NCBI GenBank assembly: GCA_041627475.1
Contig: JBFKQZ010000085.1
Span: 1 to 11,348, forward strand
Direction of reading: 5' to 3'
Origin: JBFGFG01 sp041627475
Lineage (GTDB): Bacteria > Actinomycetota > Nitriliruptoria > Nitriliruptorales > Nitriliruptoraceae
DNA length: 11,348 nt
The notes beneath the pieces were generated by a model, which worked only from the letters and a program-made list of their open reading frames with translations, was not told the origin of the DNA and did no database searches. The position numbers and the translations under genes are program-made. Below, piece by piece: positions 5,260 to 11,348 of the stretch (the stretch's first letter is position 1; each line of letters starts with the position of its first letter).

Positions 5260-6216
5260 ATGAACCAGCGTCGCCGCGCCCGCGTCGTCCTGGCCGTCCT
5301 CGTCCTGGCGTCGCTCGTGCTGGTCACGGCCGACTTCCGCAGCGAGGGCGGGCCGCTGGACGGCCTGCGAGGGGTCGCCACCTCGACCATGGAGCCCGTG
5401 CAACGGGCGCTGGCCGCGGTGGCGCGCCCCGTCGTCGACGTGTTCGCCAACGTCGGTGAGCTGTGGTCGATCCGGGCCGACAACGAGCAGCTCCGCGACC
5501 GTGTCGAGGCGCTGGAGCAGCGGCAGCTCTCCACCGATGCGATCCAGCGCGAGAACGAGCGCCTGCGCGCCCTGCTCGACCTGCGCGAGGCGAACGACTG
5601 GGAGACCGTGACGGCCAGCACGGTCGCCTTCACCCCGTCCAACTTCGAGTGGACGATCACGATCGACGTCGGGTCCGACGACGGTGTCCGCGAGGACATG
5701 CCGGTCGTCGAGGGTGCGGGGCTGGTCGGCAAGGTCATCCAGGTGACCCCGAGCTCCAGCCGCGTCCTGCTGGCGATCGATCCGAACTTCTCCGCCGCGA
5801 CGCGCAGTGCGTCCGCCGGTGACGTCGGCGTGGTCACCGGGCAGGGCTCTGACCTGATGCGCATGGTTGCCGACGACCGGACCGCGTCGCTGGCGCCCGG
5901 CGACGAGATCGTCACCAACAACTACGAGTTCGGTGTCTTCCCGCACGGCATCCCCGTCGGGATCGTCGAGACCGAGCCGGATGCGTCCGGGCAGCTGAGC
6001 ACCTCGGTGCTGGTCCGCCCGTTCGTGGACTTCAACCGACTGTCCGAGGTCCTGGTCATCCTGTCGTTCCCGACCGAGGCGCCACCGCCGGTCCCGGACC
6101 TGCCCGAGCGCAGCCTCGACCCGCCGCGGCTCGTGCCGGACGAGGCACCGGCGACCGAGCCGCCGGTCGAGGCACCGAGCCCAGCGCCGTCCGAGGGCGA
6201 GGGGACCGAGACGTGA
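5260..6216 (+). CDS. mreC: Rod-shape-determining protein MreC
   Basis: MreC is a single-pass membrane protein that links MreB inside the cell to PBP2 and RodA outside it. The 318-residue product has a basic N-terminus, one membrane helix (about 8-24), and a periplasm-side coiled coil (about 67-108, with NEQLRDRVEALEQ and NERLRALLDL). The two-barrel beta domain (about 112-268) contains GLVGKVIQV, SRVLLAID and GDEIVTNNYEFGVFPHGIPVG, all typical. Beyond residue 270 lies a 48-residue tail rich in Pro, Glu and Asp, probably disordered. AAGGA lies 15 bases before ATG 5260, further than ideal, but no better start is available. Its stop overlaps the mreD start by 4 bases (GTGA), so the two are likely translationally coupled. 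Confidence 0.94.
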   Translation: MNQRRRARVVLAVLVLASLVLVTADFRSEGGPLDGLRGVATSTMEPVQRALAAVARPVVDVFANVGELWSIRADNEQLRDRVEALEQRQLSTDAIQRENERLRALLDLREANDWETVTASTVAFTPSNFEWTITIDVGSDDGVREDMPVVEGAGLVGKVIQVTPSSSRVLLAIDPNFSAATRSASAGDVGVVTGQGSDLMRMVADDRTASLAPGDEIVTNNYEFGVFPHGIPVGIVETEPDASGQLSTSVLVRPFVDFNRLSEVLVILSFPTEAPPPVPDLPERSLDPPRLVPDEAPATEPPVEAPSPAPSEGEGTET

Positions 6217-6728
6217 TCGGCCGCGCGTTCGTCCTCGCCCTGCTCGTCGTCACGGTGGCAGCGGCGCAGACGGCGCTGCTGCCCTTCGTCGCCGTCGCGG
6301 GCTTCCGGCCCGACCTCCTGCTCCTGCTCACGATCGCCTTCGCGGTGCACGACGGGCCCGAGTCCGGCGTCCGCATCGGCTTCGGTGCGGGGCTCGCCAC
6401 CGACCTGCTGCTGCAGACCAGTGCCCTCGGCGTCGCCGCCCTCACCTACGCCGTCGTCGGCTACCTCGTCGGCGTGGCACGTCCCTACCTCGCCACGAAC
6501 TCGCTGACCGCGCCGCTGCTGCTCGCGTTCGGTGGCAGCACGATCGGTGCGCTCGTGCTCGGTCTCCTGAGCAGCTTCCTCGGGGACGCGCCCACGGACC
6601 TGCCCCTGATCCTGACCGTCGCCGCCTTCACCGGCGTCGTCCACACCCTCCTCATCCCGCTCGTGCTGCGCCTCACCCGCGGCATCAGCGCACGGTTCCC
6701 CGCCGAGGGGACCGCCGTGACGCGCTGA
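6213..6728 (+). CDS. mreD: Rod-shape-determining protein MreD
   Basis: MreD is a small integral membrane protein of the elongasome that works with MreC. The 171-residue product is strongly hydrophobic, with about five predicted helices. The early segment PFVAVAGFRPDLLLLLTIAFA carries the RPDLLLL signature of the family. It is followed by a short loop and GFGAGLATDLLLQTSALGVAALTYAVVGY, which is also typical. It begins at GTG 6213 inside the last codons of mreC (4-bp GTGA overlap), with GGGGA just upstream. Sequence conservation in MreD is low, so the call rests on these motifs, on length and on its position between mreC and mrdA. The next gene begins 25 bases after the stop. Confidence 0.9.
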   Translation: MIGRAFVLALLVVTVAAAQTALLPFVAVAGFRPDLLLLLTIAFAVHDGPESGVRIGFGAGLATDLLLQTSALGVAALTYAVVGYLVGVARPYLATNSLTAPLLLAFGGSTIGALVLGLLSSFLGDAPTDLPLILTVAAFTGVVHTLLIPLVLRLTRGISARFPAEGTAVTR

Positions 6729-6742
6729 CCGACACCCACCCG

Positions 6743-6748
6743 TACCGT
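6743..6748 (+). promoter_or_regulatory. Candidate -10 box just before mrdA
   Basis: TACCGT fits TANNNT and ends 5 bases before GTG 6754. There is no Shine-Dalgarno sequence there, so an internal leaderless promoter for mrdA-rodA-MFS is possible. No well-spaced -35 is seen. Simple read-through from mreD with weak initiation is the alternative. Confidence 0.25.
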
Positions 6749-6753
6749 CGCGG

Positions 6754-8865
6754 GTGAGCCGCCGGCTCATCCTCCCACCCGCACCGCAGGACCCACCGAC
6801 GTTGGCTGCATCCCTCGACGACGCGCCGCAGAACCCGCTGCGCCTCACGCTGCTCGCCAGCGTCGTGCTGCTGTTCGTGCTGGCCCTGCTGTCGCGGCTG
6901 TGGTTCCTCCAGATCCTCGCGGGTGCGCGGTTCGACGAGCTGTCGCAGAGCCAGGCCGTCCGCCTCGTGACCACCGAGGCGCCCCGCGGCCAGATCCTCG
7001 CCGCCGGCGGTGAACCGCTGGTGAGCAACCGGGCCGCACCCACGGTCGTCGTCGACCGGCAGGTGCTGCTCGACGGCAACGGCGAGCCGCGCAGCGAGGG
7101 TGCCGAGCGTGTGCTCGAGGACCTCGCGCAGCTGCTCGGCATCACCGTCGAGGACATCTTCGACCGCCTGTCCAGCGTCCGGTACTCGCCCTACAGCCCG
7201 GTCCCGGTGCTCGAGGACGTGCCGTCGGAGGTCCGCTTCTACATCCAGGAGCACCGCGAGTTCTTCCCCGGCATCGACGTCATCGACCTGCCGGTGCGCA
7301 CCTACCCGCAGGAGAACCTCGCGGCGCACCTGCTCGGCTACACCAACGAGATCTCGCCCGAGCAGCTCGACGACCCCGACTTCGTCGGCTACCGCCAGGG
7401 TGAGAAGGTCGGTCGGGGTGGCCTCGAGCAGTCCTACGAGTTCGACCTGCAGGGGATCGAGGGCACGAACCGTCTCGCCGTGAGTGCGCGCGGCACCGTG
7501 CTGGAGGTCCTGAGCACGATCCCGCCGACACCCGGCGACGACCTGGTCACCAACATCGACCTCGAGCTGCAGGCCGCGGTCGAGGAGAACCTCGAGAACG
7601 GCATCCTGGCCAGCCGGAGCATCGTGCGACGGGACGGCCGCAACCTCGAGTCGGTCGCCGGCTCGGCCGTGGTGCTGGACCCGAGGGACGGCGCGGTGCT
7701 GGCGATGGCGTCGTGGCCGACCTTCGACCCGTCCGCCTTCGCCGACGGGCTGACCCCGGAGGAGTTCGCGGCCATCTTCGACACGGCCGTCGCCGACGAG
7801 GTGCCGGCGATCAACCGCGCGATCCAGGGCGCCTACCCGCCGGGATCGGTCTACAAGACCGTCTCGGGCGCGGCGGCGCTCGAGGCCGGCCTGATCACGC
7901 CCGGGTCGACCGTGCCGTGCCCGAGCTCGTGGCAGCTCGGCTCGATCACGTTCAACAACTGGAACCAGCGCAGCGAGGGCTCGATGGACCTCGCGACGGC
8001 CCTGAAGCGCTCGTGCGACACGTTCTTCTACGAGCTCGCCTACCAGCAGTACGTGCGGGAGGAGAGTGCGCTCGACGCGGGGCAGCAGGACGTGACCGAG
8101 CTGTTCGCCGAGACCGCCCACGGCTTCGGCTTCGGTCGTGAGCTCGGCATCGACCTGCCGGCGGAGCAGGACGGCGTCATCCCGTCGCGGGACTGGAAGG
8201 AGGACTACTGGGAGCGGACGCGCGCGAACAACTGCAGCCTCGCCGACCAGGCCGCGCAGACCGCGGCCGAGAACCCGACGCCGTCGGCGCAGTACGCCCT
8301 CCAGCTCTACACCGAGCTCTGCCAGGACGGCTACCGCTTCCGCGGCGGTGACGCCGTCAACGCCTCGATCGGCCAGGGCGACGTCCTGACGACCCCGCTC
8401 CAGGTGGCGGCCTCGTACGCGGCCGTCGCGAACGGCGGGACGCTCTTCCAGCCCCGGGTCGGCGACCGGATCGTCGCACCCGACGGGACGCTCGTGCGTG
8501 AGATCGAGCCGGTGGCGCTCGGGCAGCTGCCCGTCAGCGAGGCCGGGCTCGTCGAGATCCAGCAGGGCCTGAAGGACGTCGTCATGGGCGACGGCGGCAC
8601 GGCCCGCAGCGCCTTCTCGACCTTCCCGCTCGACGAGATCCCCGTTGCCGGCAAGACCGGCACCGCCGAGCTCGGCAGCCAGATCCCGTACGCCTGGTTC
8701 GCCGCCTACGCGCCGGCGGACGACCCCCGGTACGTCGTGGTCGTGTCGGTCGAGCGCGGCGGTGGTGGCTCCCAGACCGCTGCCCCGATCGCCGCACGTA
8801 TCCTGCAGGCAGCGTTCGGGCTCGACGTGGACCCGTTCGCCGCCGGCGACGAGATCCTCGACTGA
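6754..8865 (+). CDS. mrdA: Penicillin-binding protein 2 (elongation-specific class B transpeptidase)
   Basis: PBP2 cross-links new peptidoglycan strands made by RodA on the outer face of the membrane. The 703-residue product has a cytoplasmic N-terminus, one membrane anchor (about 31-52), a pedestal/dimerisation region (with APRGQIL and a GRGGLEQSYEFDLQG segment), and a C-terminal transpeptidase domain. All three catalytic motifs are present: SVYK with nucleophile Ser365 and Lys368, SCD (420-422, the SxD form usual in PBP2), and KTG (634-636). Between motifs two and three lies an insertion of about 50 residues with Cys494 and Cys523; actinobacterial PBP2 proteins often carry a comparable cysteine-bearing insert. 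GTG 6754 is chosen by length and context; TTG 6802, with AGGA upstream, is an alternative. The stop TGA shares its A with the rodA ATG. Confidence 0.95.
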   Translation: MSRRLILPPAPQDPPTLAASLDDAPQNPLRLTLLASVVLLFVLALLSRLWFLQILAGARFDELSQSQAVRLVTTEAPRGQILAAGGEPLVSNRAAPTVVVDRQVLLDGNGEPRSEGAERVLEDLAQLLGITVEDIFDRLSSVRYSPYSPVPVLEDVPSEVRFYIQEHREFFPGIDVIDLPVRTYPQENLAAHLLGYTNEISPEQLDDPDFVGYRQGEKVGRGGLEQSYEFDLQGIEGTNRLAVSARGTVLEVLSTIPPTPGDDLVTNIDLELQAAVEENLENGILASRSIVRRDGRNLESVAGSAVVLDPRDGAVLAMASWPTFDPSAFADGLTPEEFAAIFDTAVADEVPAINRAIQGAYPPGSVYKTVSGAAALEAGLITPGSTVPCPSSWQLGSITFNNWNQRSEGSMDLATALKRSCDTFFYELAYQQYVREESALDAGQQDVTELFAETAHGFGFGRELGIDLPAEQDGVIPSRDWKEDYWERTRANNCSLADQAAQTAAENPTPSAQYALQLYTELCQDGYRFRGGDAVNASIGQGDVLTTPLQVAASYAAVANGGTLFQPRVGDRIVAPDGTLVREIEPVALGQLPVSEAGLVEIQQGLKDVVMGDGGTARSAFSTFPLDEIPVAGKTGTAELGSQIPYAWFAAYAPADDPRYVVVVSVERGGGGSQTAAPIAARILQAAFGLDVDPFAAGDEILD

Positions 8866-10049
8866 TGGACTTCCCAGCCCTCCGCAACGACCCTGCCGCT
8901 CGCCAGGCGCGAGCGCAGGTCCAGTCGCGCTGGCAGACGGCCACGGCACCCGCCAAGCACGTCGACCCGATCCTGATCGCGGCCTCGGTGATGCTGGCGC
9001 TGTGCGGCCTGCTGGCGATCTACAGCGCCAAGTACGCACCGTTGACCAGCCAGGGGCTGCCGACCGACCTCTACGTCACCCGGCAGGGCATGGCGATGGT
9101 CATCGGCCTCGTCGCGATGACCGTGGCTGCCGCGTGGGACTACCGCTCACTGCGGACCTGGTCGTCGCTGCTCTACGTCGGGTCGGTGCTCCTCCTCGTC
9201 CTCGTGCTGTTCGTCGGCGACGTCAACAAGGGCGCGCAGTCGTGGATCAGCCTCGGCGGCTTCCAGTTCCAGCCCTCCGAGCTGGCCAAGATCGGCTACA
9301 TCATCGGGGTCGCTGCCTGGCTCCACGATCGTGAGGTCGACGGGTTCGGGGCGGTGCTCGGCGTGCTCGGCCTCCTGCTGCCGCCGCTCGCACTGATCGT
9401 CCTGCAGCCGGACCCCGGCACCGGCACGATCCTGCTCTTCGTCGCGTTCGTGATCATGCTCGTCGTCGGGGTGCGGGCGCGGTACCTGCTCGTGCTGGCC
9501 CTGCTGGGGGTCATCGGCCTCGTCGGCGTGGTCCAGCTGGAGCTGCTCGAGGACCACCAGGTCCAGCGCCTGACGTCCTTCGCCAACCCGGAGGGCGAGG
9601 CCTGTGCGCAGGGGGCCTGTTACAACACCGACCAGTCCCTGATCGCGATCGGGTCCGGCCAGTTCGCCGGCAAGGGGTTGTTCCAGGGCACCCAGACGAA
9701 CCTCTCCTACGTGCCCGAGAACCACACGGACTTCATCTTCACCGTGATCGGCGAGGAGTTCGGCTTCGTCGGCGCCGTCACGATCCTCGGGCTCTTCGCG
9801 GTCGTGCTGTGGCGCTGCCTGCACATCGCGGCCGTCGCGCGGGACCGGTTCGGCATGGTCATCGCCGCGGGCGTGGCGGGCCTCCTCGCGTTCCAGCTGT
9901 TCGTCAACGTCGGCATGACCGTCGGGATCATGCCGGTCATCGGGATCCCGCTGCCGTTCGTCTCCTACGGCGGGACGTCGCTCATCGCGACGTTCGCGAT
10001 GATCGGCCTGGTGCTGAACGTCCACATGCGGCGGTTCCGGTCGAAGTGA
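8865..10049 (+). CDS. rodA: Peptidoglycan glycosyltransferase RodA (SEDS family)
   Basis: RodA polymerises lipid II into glycan strands and works as a pair with PBP2. The 394-residue product has a soluble N-terminus of about 35 residues, then about ten membrane helices. SEDS signatures are clear: GAQSWISLGGFQFQPSELAK, LQPDPGTG, SLIAIGSGQFAGKG, and VPENHTDFIFTVIGEEFG, where Asp289 matches the essential aspartate. PFVSYGGTSL lies near the end. RodA is favoured over FtsW because it directly follows PBP2 in the mre operon. The extracellular loop just before SLIAIGSG contains EACAQGACYN, with Cys247 and Cys252, which is not a usual RodA feature as I know the family. The ATG overlaps the mrdA stop by one base, and the stop overlaps the next gene's GTG by 4 bases. 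Confidence 0.95.
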   Translation: MDFPALRNDPAARQARAQVQSRWQTATAPAKHVDPILIAASVMLALCGLLAIYSAKYAPLTSQGLPTDLYVTRQGMAMVIGLVAMTVAAAWDYRSLRTWSSLLYVGSVLLLVLVLFVGDVNKGAQSWISLGGFQFQPSELAKIGYIIGVAAWLHDREVDGFGAVLGVLGLLLPPLALIVLQPDPGTGTILLFVAFVIMLVVGVRARYLLVLALLGVIGLVGVVQLELLEDHQVQRLTSFANPEGEACAQGACYNTDQSLIAIGSGQFAGKGLFQGTQTNLSYVPENHTDFIFTVIGEEFGFVGAVTILGLFAVVLWRCLHIAAVARDRFGMVIAAGVAGLLAFQLFVNVGMTVGIMPVIGIPLPFVSYGGTSLIATFAMIGLVLNVHMRRFRSK

Positions 10050-11188
10050 GCTCCCGGGTCGGACGCGCCTACCTGGTCGGGGCCTTCGCCGCGATGTTCC
10101 TCACTGCCGAGGGCACGGCGTTGGGGGCCGCGGTGCCGACGATCACCCGGGTGACCGGCGTCGACGTCGCGCTCGTCGGCCAGCTCGCCGTCGCGCACGG
10201 CATCGGCTCGTTGCTCGGCATCCTCCTCTGGGGTCGTGTCCAGGGGCGCTGGCCGGCCCGCCGTGCCGTCGCCGTCGGGGCGACGTGCATGCTCGCCGGC
10301 GCTGCTGCCGTGGTGGCCAACCCCGCGGCCGGGACGACGGCGCTGGCCACCGGCGGCACGACGATGCTGCTCCTGCTGGCGGCGTCCCTCGTGGTCGTCG
10401 GGATCGGCTTCGGGATCCTGGTCACGGCGGTGAACACCGTGGCGGCGCAGGCAGCGATGTCCCCGGCGATGCTCAACGCCCTGCACGGCACGTTCGGCAT
10501 CGGCGCCATCGGCTTCCCCGTGCTCGCCGGCCGGACCGACCTCGGCACGGTCTTCCTGCTCGTGCTCGTGCTCGCGGCGGCCGCCACACCGCTGCTGCTG
10601 CGGACCCCGCCCGTGCGGCGGGCGCCGCCGAGCGGCACGGCGGGGCGTGCGGCCCTGCCGTTCGTGCTCTTCATCGGCGTCGCGGTCAGCCTCGAGATCG
10701 GCATCTCCGTCTGGGCGCCGACGCACCTGGTGGCCGAGGGCCGTGGGGTCGAGGCGGCAGCGACGGTCGTCGGGGTCTACTTCGGCGCGTTCACCGCCAC
10801 GCGGTTCGCCGTGGCCCCGCTCGTCGCACGGTGGGACCTCGGCCGGCTGGTGCGCTGGTCGGTGGTCCTGGCCGGGGTGGCGTCCCTGGCGGCCGCGGTC
10901 GTCCCGGAGGTCGGCTGGGTCGTCGCCGGCATCGGCATCGGGCCGCTCTTCCCGACGACGCTGGCGTGGATGGCGCGCGCCACGGACGACGACCACGCAG
11001 CCACGCGGCTCTACCTCGGGGCGATGGTCGGGGGACTGGTGGGACCGGGCGCGCTCGGCGCGGTCGTCGGGCTCGTCGGGGCGTCCGCGATCCCGGCCGC
11101 GCTCGCGGCGGTCGCCGTCGTCGGCTGGCTGCTCGCGCGCGCCCTGCCGGACGTGCGCGACGCGGAGCCCGTGGTCGCCACGGTGTGA
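10046..11188 (+). CDS. Major facilitator superfamily transporter
   Basis: The 380-residue product is an integral membrane protein with about twelve helices in two halves, joined by a basic central loop (LLRTPPVRRAPPSG). The loop after helix 2, GRVQGRWPARRAVAVG, resembles MFS motif A but lacks the usual Asp. Helix 5 holds LNALHGTFGIGAIGFPVLAG (from about residue 143), similar to the N-x-x-H glycine-rich motif of the FucP-type sugar porter branch. The substrate is therefore unknown; sugar or drug export are both possible. Start GTG 10046 overlaps the rodA stop in GTGA, giving likely translational coupling. Upstream in-frame starts inside rodA would add soluble, arginine-rich residues and are rejected. 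A strong stem follows the stop. It is not a conserved elongasome member, so its place here is of interest. Confidence 0.85.
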   Translation: MSSRVGRAYLVGAFAAMFLTAEGTALGAAVPTITRVTGVDVALVGQLAVAHGIGSLLGILLWGRVQGRWPARRAVAVGATCMLAGAAAVVANPAAGTTALATGGTTMLLLLAASLVVVGIGFGILVTAVNTVAAQAAMSPAMLNALHGTFGIGAIGFPVLAGRTDLGTVFLLVLVLAAAATPLLLRTPPVRRAPPSGTAGRAALPFVLFIGVAVSLEIGISVWAPTHLVAEGRGVEAAATVVGVYFGAFTATRFAVAPLVARWDLGRLVRWSVVLAGVASLAAAVVPEVGWVVAGIGIGPLFPTTLAWMARATDDDHAATRLYLGAMVGGLVGPGALGAVVGLVGASAIPAALAAVAVVGWLLARALPDVRDAEPVVATV

Positions 11189-11191
11189 CGC

Positions 11192-11214
11192 CGGCGCGGT
11201 CCCCGTCCGCGCCG
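11192..11214 (+). terminator. Candidate terminator hairpin of the mre-rodA-MFS operon
   Basis: CGGCGCGG (11192-11199) and CCGCGCCG (11207-11214) form a perfect 8-bp stem with a seven-base loop, beginning 4 bases after the MFS stop. No T-tract follows, as is common for actinobacterial terminators. A smaller inverted repeat (GCACG-A-CGTGC, 11214-11224) adjoins it. Confidence 0.55.
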
Positions 11215-11223
11215 CACGACGTG

Positions 11224-11251
11224 CTGCCGGGGGCGGACCCGTCGGTACGCT
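11224..11251 (+). promoter_or_regulatory. Candidate promoter for a gene beyond the window
   Basis: CTGCCG (11224-11229) and TACGCT (11246-11251) are spaced by 16 bases, the same -10 hexamer and spacing as the candidate before mreB. It points out of the window. No start codon downstream is convincing: GTG 11263 and GTG 11295 are both open to the end, but the translated stretches are short, Arg/Pro-rich and unrecognised. Confidence 0.35.
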
Positions 11252-11255
11252 CCGG

Positions 11256-11267
11256 TCCACCGGTGGA
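11256..11267. promoter_or_regulatory. Perfect 12-bp palindrome after the last -10-like box
   Basis: TCCACCGGTGGA is its own reverse complement and begins 4 bases after TACGCT, so it would cover the transcription start. It may be an operator, but the regulator and the regulated gene are unknown. Confidence 0.3.
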
Positions 11268-11348
11268 TCGCGCCCGGGAACCCCTCCCGCGCAGGTGCTG
11301 CGACACCGACACACCGCGGAACCGCCCACGTCGAGGCCGTCCCGCCAA

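Noticed and set aside
4078..5946. A 622-residue minus-strand open frame opposite mreB and mreC
   Set aside because: Low-complexity Asp/Val/Arg/Leu composition mirrors the sense codons of mreB and mreC. No motif or ribosome binding site supports it.
6685..9039. A 784-residue minus-strand open frame opposite mrdA
   Set aside because: It is the same codon-bias shadow; mrdA on the plus strand has all its catalytic motifs.
9147..10025. A 292-residue minus-strand frame opposite rodA made largely of Asp, Glu, Arg and His
   Set aside because: It is the reverse reading of hydrophobic RodA codons (GTC, CTC, GTG), a known artefact in GC-rich membrane genes.
1..11348. CRISPR array, insertion sequence, prophage, tRNA or rRNA genes
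   Set aside because: No regularly spaced direct repeats, transposase or integrase motifs, target duplications or tRNA-like cloverleaf were seen; base composition looks uniform.

Overview
The window is a high-GC (about 70% G+C, judged by eye) bacterial chromosome segment carrying ordinary cell-envelope and housekeeping genes. The order valS - folC - (membrane gene) - ndk - mreB - mreC - mreD - mrdA(PBP2) - rodA is the arrangement known from Actinomycetota such as Streptomyces. Codon bias, GTG starts, 4-bp GTGA overlaps and apparently leaderless starts fit that phylum. A short RadC-type gene beside mreB, and a TRIC-type channel gene between folC and ndk, hint at a lineage outside the classical Actinomycetales. 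A deep-branching class is possible, but the sequence alone does not settle it.

Layout. 1-705: 3' end of valS (valyl-tRNA synthetase). It overlaps or abuts folC (717-2192), which is followed tail-to-tail by a minus-strand TRIC/UPF0126 membrane protein gene (2194-2802). A divergent 146-bp region (2803-2948) with a candidate promoter, a 12-bp palindrome and two hairpins leads into ndk (2949-3368). The 161-bp gap 3369-3529 is packed with inverted repeats. Next comes a short JAB/RadC-like gene (3530-3991), then a 194-bp gap with a hairpin, a candidate promoter and a leader before mreB. The morphogenesis operon then runs without a real break: mreB (4186-5226), mreC (5260-6216), mreD (6213-6728), mrdA/PBP2 (6754-8865), rodA (8865-10049). 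An MFS transporter gene (10046-11188) is joined to rodA by a 4-bp overlap. An 8-bp stem just after its stop is a good terminator candidate. The last 160 bp hold no supported gene, but do hold a promoter-like box followed by a 12-bp palindrome.

How the genes work together. MreB filaments, MreC and MreD organise the elongasome. RodA polymerises lipid II into glycan strands, and its partner transpeptidase PBP2 cross-links them. ValRS, FolC and Ndk are housekeeping enzymes that conventionally sit beside this cluster.

I did not find a convincing previously undescribed multi-gene system. The points most worth a second look are the hairpin-dense ndk-radC intergenic region, the structured ndk leader, palindromes placed just after two -10-like boxes, the short RadC with an N-terminal CxxC, the FolC acidic tail, paired cysteines in RodA and PBP2, and the MFS gene coupled to rodA.
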